The translations under genes and the position numbers were made by a program. From Clostridia bacterium (GTDB taxonomy: Bacteria > Bacillota > Clostridia > Oscillospirales > Acutalibacteraceae): a DNA stretch of 64,000 nucleotides. How positions within the stretch are numbered: the first letter of the stretch is position 1; the number at the start of each line of letters is the position of its first letter. The stretch lies in contig JAFTUG010000009.1 in the NCBI GenBank assembly GCA_017466365.1, forward strand, positions 62,001-126,000, written 5' to 3'. Positions 56,459-64,000 of this stretch are shown here, piece after piece. Under the pieces are notes generated by a model. That model ran no database searches and was not told the origin of the DNA. It worked only from the letters and a program-made list of their open reading frames with translations.

Positions 56459-58492
56459 ATGTTAATAAATGATATTGTGCTAGCCTCTTTAAGAACTCCT
56501 GTTAGAACAGTAGAAGGTAGAGCCGAAGTATATAATAGTGACGGCTCTACCGCATATTCTTTAAGAAGTGATAGCTATTTAAAAGAGTTTAAAGTAGAAC
56601 GCATAGGAGATAACACAAAATTCTTTGGATATGGCTTTGTTCACAAGGCTAATGTAAAAGCAAGAGATGTAAACAGAGAAATTGAATTAAGTACAAGTAA
56701 TACAGTATTACCATACTTTATTGATAGAACAAGCGGAGAGCCAGTAGAGATTAAGACATATCCAAAAATGAATATTACAGAAGTTAATAGAGATGAAAAT
56801 ACAAACGAACTTTCTATAACTTGCTATGATGCGTTATACAAGGCTACAAAACATAAAGTAGAAGAACTGGCGCTAACCGTTCCCTATACCATACAAGAGT
56901 TTGTTGTAGCTTGTGCTTCACTATTGGGAATTAGTGGTGTTACAACAGTAAATGTTACTGATGATTGCTTTAGTGTTTCATATCCAGAAGGGGCAAACTT
57001 TGAAGGAACTGAAACTATTAGAGATGCACTAAATGCGGCGGCGGAAGCAACACAAACTATTTACTATATAGATAGTAATAATATACTGGTGTTTAAAAGA
57101 TTAGATATTAGCGGAGATGCGGTATTTAATATTGAAAAGGCTGATTATATCCAGTTAGACAGTAAAACAAACAGAAGATTAGCAACTTTAGTTAGCGCAA
57201 CTGAATTAGGAGATAGTTTAGAAACCACTCATAAGGTATATAACAAGAATATGGCTGATTATCACTAGGCAGTAAACCCAGCAGGAGAAACTTTTACAGA
57301 AGTTGATAACGGTTATGTAATTGATGTTAGCGGAGAAGATTATAAAAGAATTTCTTTTATACCCTTAAATAAAGAACTTAAAGCAGGAACTTATTATGTA
57401 ATTAGTTATGATTGGGTTAATATCGGCACAGAAGAAACAAGTAGTGTAGCCTGTTATTTACCAGATATAGAGCAGTATTTAAGTAATGGTGTAGCATTTA
57501 CACCAAAAGAAGATACACAAAAAATAGGGATATACCTACAAGCCGCAGATGTAGGAAAAGATATTCAAGTAGAAATTACAAATATACAACTTGAAGAAGG
57601 AACGGCGGCTACTGACTATGTACCCTACGGCTACTATTATTTAACTGGTACAACTCAATATATTAGGGATAATCCATTTTGGGATTTAAGAGAAGATAGA
57701 ACAACATTGTTAGAAAACGCACTAGCGGCGGTTGGTGGTTTAACCATTAACTAGTTTGAGTGTAACTGGAGAGGTAATTATTTACTTGAAATTGGAGATA
57801 AGATTAGCCTAGAAACTAAAGATAATAATACGGTATATTCATATATACTAGATGATACAATACACTACAACGGCGCATTAAGTGAGGCTACACAATGGAA
57901 TTACACAGACAATGAGGAAGAAACAGAAGCAACGCCTACAACACTAGGAGATGCAATTAAACAAACCTATGCTAAAGTTGATAAGGCTAATAAACAAATT
58001 GAAATAGTAGCAAGCGAAACTAACGCTAATAGTGAAGCGATAGCCGCAATTAGATTAGATACAGATAGTATTAATGCTTCTGTATCAAAAGTTGCAGAAG
58101 ATACTACCGCCGCAATAGAAGCGGCAAATAGTAGCATAGCAACATTAACTACTAAAGTTGATGCTTCTATAACCGCAGAGAATGTATAGTTAGTAGTGTA
58201 GAAGGAATTAGAAAACGGAGTAGAAAAAGTTACTACTTCAACTGGATTTACTTTTGATGATGAAGGACTAACTGTATCAAAGACAAATAGCGAGATTAAA
58301 ACGCAAATAACCGAGGACGGAATGAGCGTTTATAAGAATGAGGAAGAAGTATTAACCGCAAATAATGAAGGAGTAAAGGCGGCTAACCTTCACGCAACAA
58401 CCTATTTAATTATAGGTAATTATAGCCGCTTTGAAGATTACACTAATGCAGACGGAGAAGCAAGAACTGGTTGCTTCTGGATTGGTGATTAA
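56459..58492 (+). CDS. Tail-associated/minor structural protein, four TAG codons
   Basis: 677 residues with TAG as Gln. The first 270 residues resemble gp27/siphovirus tail-hub proteins (ELSTSNTVLPYFIDRTSGEPVEIKTYPKMN, TIQEFVVACASLLGISG). A carbohydrate-binding-like module follows (about 270-400: GYVIDVSGEDYKRISFIP ... ITNIQLEEGTAATDYVPYG). The C-terminus is coiled, with ENV-Q-LVV-Q-KELENG. TAGs at 57266, 57752, 58187 and 58199. Confidence 0.85.
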
Positions 58493-58503
58493 GGGGGTAT
58501 TAA

Positions 58504-60591
58504 ATGGCTAGCGGAACAATAACAGGAACAACGAGCAATAAGTATATTAGTGCTAAAATTGAGTGGAGTAGCACAGCAGACACAGCTAACAATAAATCTA
58601 CTGTAACGGCGAAACTTTATTATATGAAGTCAACAGCTTCTACTACAGCTACTAGCGGTGTTATTAATGCAACTATTACTATTAATGGTAATAAATACAC
58701 ATATAATTCTGGCACTAGTAAAACATTACCAGTAGACGGCAAATGGTATTATATTACTGAACACGAGGTAGTAGTAGCGCATAATTCAGACGGAAAGAAA
58801 AGTATAACAATTAGCGCTACTGGCGGTATGACAGGAAGTAGTTTTACCTCTACAAGTTTAAGCGGAACGGCAGTATTAACGGATATTCCCAGAAAAGCAA
58901 CAATAACAAGCGCACCTAATTTTACTGATAGTGATAACCCTACTGTTTACTATTCTAATCCAGCAGGAAGTGCAGTAGATTCGCTAAAAATTTGTATTTC
59001 ATCTACTGGCGCTAGTGATGATATAGCAAGCTATAGGAGTTGTTCACAAACTGGTAGTAGTTATACTTTCTATCTAACCAGCGCTGAAATTAGCAGATTA
59101 AGAGCATTAGTTACTAGCGGCTCTAGCGCAAGTGTTAAGTTCTATCTTAAAACTACAATAGGTGGAACTGATTACTATAGCACAGTTACAAAAACATTCA
59201 CTATTAGCGATACCTCTGTTACTTTCAGTTATAACATATACGATACAAACAGTTTAACAACATCTTTAACTGGTGATAGTAGCAAGATAGTTAAAGGCTA
59301 TAGTAATGTTTATTATAGTTATTCTGCAAAATCCAATAGTGGCGCTACAATTACTAGTAATAGTATTAGTTGCGGCTCATAGTATTCAACCGCAACAAGC
59401 GGCACATTTAATAAAGTAGAAAGCGCAAGCTTTGTATTAAAGGCTACAGACAGTAGGGGCAGTAACTTTAGTACAACAGTAACAAAAACATTAATTAACT
59501 ATTTTAAACCTACACTAAATATGACAGTTTACCCACCTAATGCAAGCGGTGATATGATACTAGTATTTACTGGGGCTTTTTATAATGCTTCTTTTGGAAG
59601 TTCAACAAATACTATTACAGTTAGATATAGTATCAGCCACGAAGATAGTGGCTTTAGTTAGGGCGGCGCAGTTACACTATCCAAAAGCGGTAATAGCTTT
59701 ACTGGATAGGTTAATATTACTGGGTTAGATTATAAAAATGTTTATGTAATTAGCGCTAATGCTTATGATTTACTTGATGAAATACAACTAGAGCCAGTTA
59801 GAGCAATAGGAACACCTGTTTTTGATTGGGGAAAAGAGGATTTTTCTTTTCATTGTAAAGTGAATATGGATATGTCAGATGCTATTTATGGCACAAATAC
59901 AAGCGGAGAAAAAGTAGAGGCGCTTATGCCCTGTAATGGTTATAATAACCTTTCTTTAGGTTATGGTGGTTATAGTAATGGAGAAGGCGCAACTGATATA
60001 TGGGGTAATTATGTTACTGTATATTGTAAAAATGATATTGATTTAAGAAGTGATACCCATTGTTACAATGATTTAACAGTTGACGGTGCAACAACACTAA
60101 ATGATGATGTGGATATTAATGCTGATTTACAAGTAGAAAATGTGAAAGTTAATAGCAGTATTAATGTTAGCCTTGATGTAAATTGTGTTAATACTGTAAA
60201 TGCGGCTAGAGTATGTATAAACAGTAAAGATGTAGGAGCGCAAACAACACTAAAAAGCGGCATATATCAATATATGCACGGCACACAATCATTTACTTTA
60301 AGTGGTACAAGTGCATTAAGTAAATAGTTAACTGGATATATAATGGTGTGGAGCTATTATAGTAATGGTAATACTTATGTAAACTGTACTAATTATACTT
60401 TTGTACCAAAAAGTGTGTTAGGTTATAACGGTGGGCGCATATCAATGCCTTTAGTATTAGATGACGGAACTTGTGGCGCAAAATCTTTAATAATTACAGA
60501 AAGCGATGGAGTAACAACTATTAAGGGTGAAGAAAGAAACGATGACGCACCTAATAACAACTGGGTATTAAATAAAGTAATTGGTTATTAA
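58504..60591 (+). CDS. DUF859-like tail/baseplate protein, four TAG codons
   Basis: 695 residues with TAG as Gln. ASGTITGTTSNKYISAKIEWSS and YNSGTSKTLPVDGKWYYITEHEVVVAHNSDGKKSI are typical of siphovirus DUF859 proteins; the later part has LDYKNVYVISANAYDLLDEI, GTPVFDWGKEDFSFHCKVNMD, and a C-terminal receptor-binding-like region. TAGs at 59380, 59659, 59707 and 60325. Likely a host-recognition tail component. Confidence 0.85.
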
Positions 60592-60603
60592 GGGGGTTAA
60601 CAA

Positions 60604-60912
60604 ATGGAATTAACAACTTTTTTAGAACTTCTTGCTAATTTTGGTTTTCCTATTGCTTGTGTAGTTGCTATGGGCGCTTTTATCTATCATATATACCAAA
60701 CAACAACAAAAGAAAATGCGGCTAATATGGCGGCAGTATAGGCAAGATGCAAAGAGCGAGAAGAAATATTATATAGTGAGATAGCGCAAAATAGAGCAGT
60801 AAATGAAAAAGCAATAGAAACCATTGCGCAGTATGCGGAGAAATTAGAAACAATACAAACAGATATTAAAGAGATAAAAACAGATATTACAGTTATTATG
60901 GCTAAACAATAA
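60604..60912 (+). CDS. Holin-like protein (BhlA/UviB-type), one TAG codon
   Basis: 102 residues with TAG as Gln. One N-terminal transmembrane helix (FGFPIACVVAMGAFIYHIYQ) and a charged tail AV-Q-ARCKEREEILYSEI with QYAEKLETIQTDIKEIKTDI. It matches the BhlA/UviB bacteriocin-holin family. TAG at 60739-60741 is at the usual position of that block. It is far from the endolysin gene. AAGGGGG precedes the ATG. Confidence 0.87.
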
Positions 60913-60917
60913 AAGTA

Positions 60918-60960
60918 GGGTTAGTGCGTTTTTTTTGGCGTACTAACCCTTTATTTTTTT
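60918..60960 (+). terminator. Terminator of the late operon
   Basis: GGGTTAGTGCG and CGTACTAACCC form an 11-bp stem around a T-rich loop, followed by TTTATTTTTTT. Confidence 0.92.
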
Positions 60961-60985
60961 GCCTTTTTTGTGATGAAAAAAGGTG

Positions 60986-61014
60986 TTGACTTTCAAATGA
61001 AAATCTGCTATGAT
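60986..61014 (+). promoter_or_regulatory. Promoter at the right prophage edge, pointing outward
   Basis: TTGACT (60986-60991), 17 bases, TATGAT (61009-61014). In the integrated state it reads into attR. In the circular phage it would read across attP into the integrase gene. The -10 overlaps the first arm-like repeat. Confidence 0.6.
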
Positions 61015-61063
61015 GGGTGCAGGTTATACGAAAATGATGGGTGCATCTTATATGATGTGTCCA
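61011..61063. repeat. Arm-type integrase binding repeats near attR
   Basis: TGATGGGTGCA at 61011-61021 and 61035-61045, and the degenerate TGATGTGTCCA at 61053-61063; they match TGATGTGTGCA at 38840-38850 and its inverted copy at 38810-38820. Confidence 0.65.
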
Positions 61064-61110
61064 ATTCAAAAGCGCTGAAACCCTTGATATATAAGGGTTT
61101 TCGCTAACGC

Positions 61111-61237
61111 TCAGTTTGCAGGTTCATCATCAGTGCCCGCCCATGTTGAAATGATGGGCTTGATAGGTGCAGGTAACAACCCCATGGTTGGTATGACAGT
61201 TGCATGCGCAGTTGCTGTTGAAGAGGCAATGAAATAA
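61111..61237 (+). pseudogene. Displaced 3' fragment of the GGGtGRT gene (contains attR)
   Basis: Reads AQFAGSSSVPAHVEMMGLIGAGNN to a final EEAMK and TAA in the same frame as the host gene, but without a start. Positions 61168-61237 are most simply the original host end. The part before the core (61111-61141) differs from the host gene only at synonymous third positions, so the phage carries a homologous fragment. Confidence 0.85.
61142..61167 (+). repeat. attR core (26 bp)
   Basis: Identical to 38638-38663. Confidence 0.92.
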
Positions 61238-61240
61238 TTT

Positions 61241-61312
61241 GTAACCATTCGGTTACTTTTATAAAACAATTAAAGCCTTGTTCTCTTGATTGAGGACAAG
61301 GCTTTAATTTAT
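61241..61312. terminator. Host terminators behind the GGGtGRT end and the XRE gene
   Basis: GTAACC-ATTC-GGTTAC followed by TTTTAT (61241-61262), then AATTAAAGCCTTGT.. / ..ACAAGGCTTTAATT (61269-61309), a long stem with A/T-runs at both ends that can serve the convergent regulator gene. Supports this side as the original host 3' flank. Confidence 0.8.
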
Positions 61313-61624
61313 GGTCAATAAATCCAAAAGCTGTTCAATTGTTTTTAATGCTTCGGGCGAAAGTTGTGTTAATTTATCAGACAATTTTGATATCTTGTCA
61401 TTGGAAATGATGCCCGTCAGCAGATAATCTGTACTTATTTCAAGTGCAGAACATAATTTCACAATGTTTTCGGGTCTGATTGCTTTTTTGCCGAGTTCAA
61501 GATTTGATATCATTTGAACGGAAACGTTAATTTTTTCGGCAAGTTGCTCTTGAGTATAACCTAAAGTTTTTCTCCTTAAGCAGGCTCGTTCTCCCATATC
61601 TTTCAGAAGTTGTTTGTTTTCCAT
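61304..61624 (-). CDS. XRE-family transcriptional regulator
   Basis: 106 residues. MGERACLRRKTLGYTQEQLAEKINVSVQMISNLELGKKAIRPE is a full HTH_3 domain (about 10-65); the C-terminal helix (LSPEALKTIEQLLDLL) may dimerise. Divergent from the downstream membrane protein gene, sharing an intergenic region with repeated CCTATRGAT-like sites, so it probably represses that promoter. Outside the prophage; the stop is TAA. Confidence 0.85.
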   Translation of the reverse strand: MENKQLLKDMGERACLRRKTLGYTQEQLAEKINVSVQMISNLELGKKAIRPENIVKLCSALEISTDYLLTGIISNDKISKLSDKLTQLSPEALKTIEQLLDLLTIN

Positions 61625-61639
61625 ATATGCCTCCAGAAT

Positions 61640-61760
61640 ATCACCTATGGATATAATTATACATTTATTGCAATTTAAATATAATCGCCTATAGATTAAA
61701 TTGATGTTGACAAAATTGAGCTATAGATGTATAATTTGGATGAAATATGTGTCAATAGGT
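61640..61760. promoter_or_regulatory. Divergent promoter region with XRE-type operator repeats
   Basis: Consensus promoter TTGACA (61707-61712), 17 bases, TATAAT (61730-61735) toward the plus-strand gene. Related sites ATCACCTATGG (61640), ATCGCCTATAG (61684), GCTATAGATG (61720) and the inverted CAATAGGTGAT (61752) surround it. Confidence 0.65.
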
Positions 61761-61797
61761 GATTTTTAGTTGCAGCATTAAAATGGAGGAGTAAAAA

Positions 61798-62829
61798 ATG
61801 AGCGAAGAAAAAAATAGTCAGACAAATTCTGAATTAACAGAAAAAAGCGAAACACAAGAAAAAATTCAAGCTGATAATGAACCTTTGAAGAATGAAGATG
61901 TTGTGTCTGCAAGCATTGAGGCTCAGCCGTCAATGCCTGTTGACAACAAAGGCAGAAAGAAAAAAATTATATTCGCTTTGTCAGCTGTAGTTTTTGTGGC
62001 TGTTCTTGTTCTTCTGACAATCAATGTTTTTATACCTGCTTCAAAATATAATAAAGCAGTGAAGCTTGATGCGGCAGGTTCATATGATGAAGCCATAGCA
62101 ATTTTCAGTGAACTTGGCGACTATAAAGATTCAATCGAGCTTAAAGCTGAAACAGAAAAACATAAGGCAGAGGCTTTGCTCAAAGCGAAAATCGCAGATG
62201 CACAGAAACTTTATGATACAGGCGATAAGCTCGGAGCATATAAAATGCTTCTTCCTGAAAAGGACAAAGAAGGTGTTTCGGAAATTCTTTCGGATTACGA
62301 AAAGAAGATTATCGAAGAAGCCGGTGCCGATGTTTTTTGGGATGAAGATGAAATGTCCGACTATCATTGGGCATATTCAAAGAAACTGGACACAAATTGG
62401 GGGCTTAATGATCCGTATTTCTATATTTATCTCTCGCAGAGTAAAGAAGAACCAGCTGATTTGACGGTATTTTTGTTTTTACAATTCGCACACGGTGATC
62501 GCTACAAATTCACAACACCAGTTCATCCCAACACCATAAGATTCAGAGGCAATGATAAAACAATAGATATTCCTGTTGCCCTTTCTGAAAGAAGCTTTGA
62601 TACAAGTGATGATGGTTATTGGATAGAAAATATGCATGTTTCAATAACTCCGGAGCAGGCAAATGAGATATCTGCAATGTTTGCAGGTGATTCAGATGTA
62701 AAAATCCGTGTTATGGGTTCGTCAAAAAGTCTTGACTATACCTTGTCTTCAGCCAGACGTGCAGGTGTAGAAGGTATTGTTGAATTCATAAATGTAATGT
62801 ATTCGGTTTATGATACCGAAACAGAATAA
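61798..62829 (+). CDS. Membrane-anchored TPR-like protein, unknown
   Basis: 343 residues. An acidic cytosolic N-terminus (1-55), one membrane helix (KKIIFALSAVVFVAVLVLLT, about 57-78), then a short tetratricopeptide-like region (YNKAVKLDAAGSYDEAIAIFSELGDYKDS, about 88-160) and a C-terminal beta domain. The FSELGDYKDS pattern is common in clostridial zinc-ribbon/TPR surface proteins. AATGGAGGAG precedes the ATG. Function unknown; likely controlled by the adjacent XRE regulator. Confidence 0.8.
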   Translation: MSEEKNSQTNSELTEKSETQEKIQADNEPLKNEDVVSASIEAQPSMPVDNKGRKKKIIFALSAVVFVAVLVLLTINVFIPASKYNKAVKLDAAGSYDEAIAIFSELGDYKDSIELKAETEKHKAEALLKAKIADAQKLYDTGDKLGAYKMLLPEKDKEGVSEILSDYEKKIIEEAGADVFWDEDEMSDYHWAYSKKLDTNWGLNDPYFYIYLSQSKEEPADLTVFLFLQFAHGDRYKFTTPVHPNTIRFRGNDKTIDIPVALSERSFDTSDDGYWIENMHVSITPEQANEISAMFAGDSDVKIRVMGSSKSLDYTLSSARRAGVEGIVEFINVMYSVYDTETE

Positions 62830-62836
62830 AGCATCA

Positions 62837-62870
62837 ATCCCTGTTCTTTCGAGAGCAGGGATTTTTGTTT
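62837..62870 (+). terminator. Rho-independent terminator
   Basis: ATCCCTG...CAGGGAT stem with TTCG-type loop, followed by TTTTGTTTTT. Confidence 0.88.
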
Positions 62871-62882
62871 TTAATCTTATAC

Positions 62883-62910
62883 TTGTAACTTGTTGAAAAA
62901 ATGATATAAT
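62883..62910 (+). promoter_or_regulatory. Candidate promoter upstream of the repeat and serine hydrolase gene
   Basis: TTGTAA (62883-62888), 16 bases, TATAAT (62905-62910). Confidence 0.5.
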
Positions 62911-62929
62911 TAAAACATGGCTATCTGTT

Positions 62930-63072
62930 TGGGCTTCCTCTGACGAGGAAGCTGTCCGTAGGACTGAAGGAGAGAAGATTTTGCATGGATTTATTGAATT
63001 ATAATAGGTCGTGATGTTCTCTCCCTCCGTCTTTTGCTTCGCAAAATCCACCTCCCTCGTCAGAGGGAGGCA
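62930..63072. repeat. Dispersed hairpin-rich element, copy 2
   Basis: 62930-62975 is identical to 2716-2761; the other arm contains CCTCCCTCGTCAGAGGGAGG (63051-63070). TTTTGCTTCGCAAAA forms an inner palindrome. It sits between a promoter and the serine hydrolase reading frame. Confidence 0.85.
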
Positions 63073-63146
63073 GTGAAGATTCTGCAAGCCTGAATGAATC
63101 AGCGTTTACTTACGGTAAAGATTTTGATAACAAAGGGGAGATAGAA

Positions 63147-64000
63147 ATAAAAACATTAACAAAGCTTTCATCGAAGCGTATCTATGATTTTTATCAGGAG
63201 CTTGAAAAATACGGCATTGAAAATCATGGTCTGCTGATTGAACAAGGCGGTGAAATTCTCTTTGAGGAATATGCCTATCCTTACTGCGCCGATATGCCGC
63301 ATACTCTTTTCTCTGTAACAAAATCAATCGTTGCAACGGCGGCAGGCTTTGCGATTGAAGAAGGTCTTTTTTCCCTTGATACAAAGATTTTACCCCTTTT
63401 TCCTGAATATGAGCATTGCGAAAGCGAAGAATGGGAGAGCTTAACCGTTCGTTCCGTTCTTACCATGCAGAGCAACAAGGAATTCAGCTTTTTGCAGGAT
63501 ATGACGGGCAACTATGCAGAGATGTTTATGAAAGCTCCTTTCAGAAAAGAAAAAGGTTTTTTATACAGCAATAACGATGCTCATATGGTTGCGGCGGTTA
63601 TTCAGAAAACCTCGGGCATGAGCCTTGTTGGCTATCTGACACCCCGACTTTTTGAACCCCTCGGAATAAATCCTCCCGCATGGGAAACAAACAGTATCGG
63701 CGAATGTATAGGCGGTACGGGTGCATATCTCACTCTGCGTGACCTTGCAAAAATCTGCCGTTGCTATGCCGACGGCGGTGTGTATAACGGAAAGCAGATT
63801 ATTCCCGAATGGTGGACAAAAGAGGCAACAAAAAAGCAGGTTGACCTGCCCGGCAGAGAGAATGAGGACGGCTACGGATATCTTTTTTGGCTTGAAGGCG
63901 ATATTTTCAGCATGAACGGAATGTTCGGTCAGCAGATATCGTATATACCGAAGTATGATGCCGTTATTGCAAGCCTTAACAGCGTTGTCAACGATAATAT
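63147..64000 (+). CDS. Serine hydrolase (beta-lactamase/PBP-like), partial, no normal start codon
   Basis: About 284 visible residues, running off the window. SVTKS supplies the Ser-x-x-Lys, YSNNDAHM the Tyr-x-Asn-type motif, and GYGYLFWLE and MNGMFGQ are typical of class C-like esterases. The frame is open from 63015 but contains no ATG, GTG or TTG before conserved sequence. The best candidate start is ATA at 63147, with AAGGGGAG upstream. The repeat just before may have removed the original N-terminus. Confidence 0.75.
   Translation, partial: MKTLTKLSSKRIYDFYQELEKYGIENHGLLIEQGGEILFEEYAYPYCADMPHTLFSVTKSIVATAAGFAIEEGLFSLDTKILPLFPEYEHCESEEWESLTVRSVLTMQSNKEFSFLQDMTGNYAEMFMKAPFRKEKGFLYSNNDAHMVAAVIQKTSGMSLVGYLTPRLFEPLGINPPAWETNSIGECIGGTGAYLTLRDLAKICRCYADGGVYNGKQIIPEWWTKEATKKQVDLPGRENEDGYGYLFWLEGDIFSMNGMFGQQISYIPKYDAVIASLNSVVNDN

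Larger units (their letters stand above)
38638..61167 (+). mobile_element. Integrated siphovirus-type prophage with TAG recoded as a sense codon
   Basis: About 22.5 kb between two copies of an identical 26-bp core. Gene order: integrase, small regulators, a non-coding control region, HNH endonuclease, nuclease, terminase small subunit, endolysin, terminase large subunit, tail fibre-like genes, portal, head morphogenesis, scaffold, capsid, connectors, tail tube, chaperones, tape measure, tail/baseplate, holin. By my count 43 in-frame TAG codons interrupt 22 genes, while no TAA, TGA or indel does so. No prophage gene ends in TAG. The base composition is more AT-rich than the flanks. Confidence 0.96.

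Noticed and set aside
41941-60912. The phage genes are pseudogenes broken by nonsense mutations
   Set aside because: All interruptions are TAG; random decay would also give TAA, TGA and frameshifts, which I do not see, and reading TAG as Gln restores conserved motifs.

Overview
The window is a low-GC Gram-positive chromosome, most like an uncultured gut Clostridia (Ruminococcaceae/Oscillospirales-type). This is inferred from strong GGAGG ribosome binding sites, lipoprotein signal peptides, a SpoIIQ-like M23 protein, KtrAB, UxaC, the GGGtGRT family and the lack of outer-membrane genes. Host genes end almost only in TAA (a few in TGA) and I found no host gene that ends in TAG.

Host left part (1-38736): secA (partial), dCMP deaminase, exonuclease III, surface lipoproteins, a two-component system, a CAP-domain lipoprotein, a sugar isomerase / Gfo-Idh pair, a co-directional run ktrB-ktrA-pncB-uxaC-glpK-malic enzyme, a large repeat-rich secreted protein, gltX-glnS, an M23 protein, an alpha/beta hydrolase, tRNA-Gly, tRNA-Met and tRNA-Glu, a polysaccharide deacetylase, and a module of two membrane proteins, an Fe-S scaffold-like protein and a GGGtGRT protein.

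Prophage (38638-61167): about 22.5 kb of siphovirus-type genome lies inside the 3' end of the GGGtGRT gene, bounded by a 26-bp identical core, and the phage supplies a replacement C-terminus for that gene. The main result is that this prophage uses an alternative genetic code. By my count 43 in-frame TAG codons interrupt 22 genes, including terminase small and large subunits, portal, capsid, tape measure, endolysin and holin. No TAA or TGA interrupts them, and no prophage gene ends in TAG. Reading TAG as glutamine restores full-length proteins, often at positions where the families carry Gln. The integrase and the small regulatory genes (38872-40756) contain no TAG, so the genome splits into a standard-code lysogeny module and a recoded lytic module. 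Between them lies 1.2 kb with iteron-like repeats, strong hairpins and terminators. I found no canonical suppressor tRNA, only a CUA-anticodon-like hairpin in that region. The tail chaperone pair is joined by a classical -1 frameshift signal.

Right flank (61168-64000): the displaced host 3' end of the GGGtGRT gene, its terminators, a divergent XRE regulator and membrane-protein pair, a dispersed hairpin repeat that also occurs near 2.7 kb, and a partial serine hydrolase without a normal start codon.
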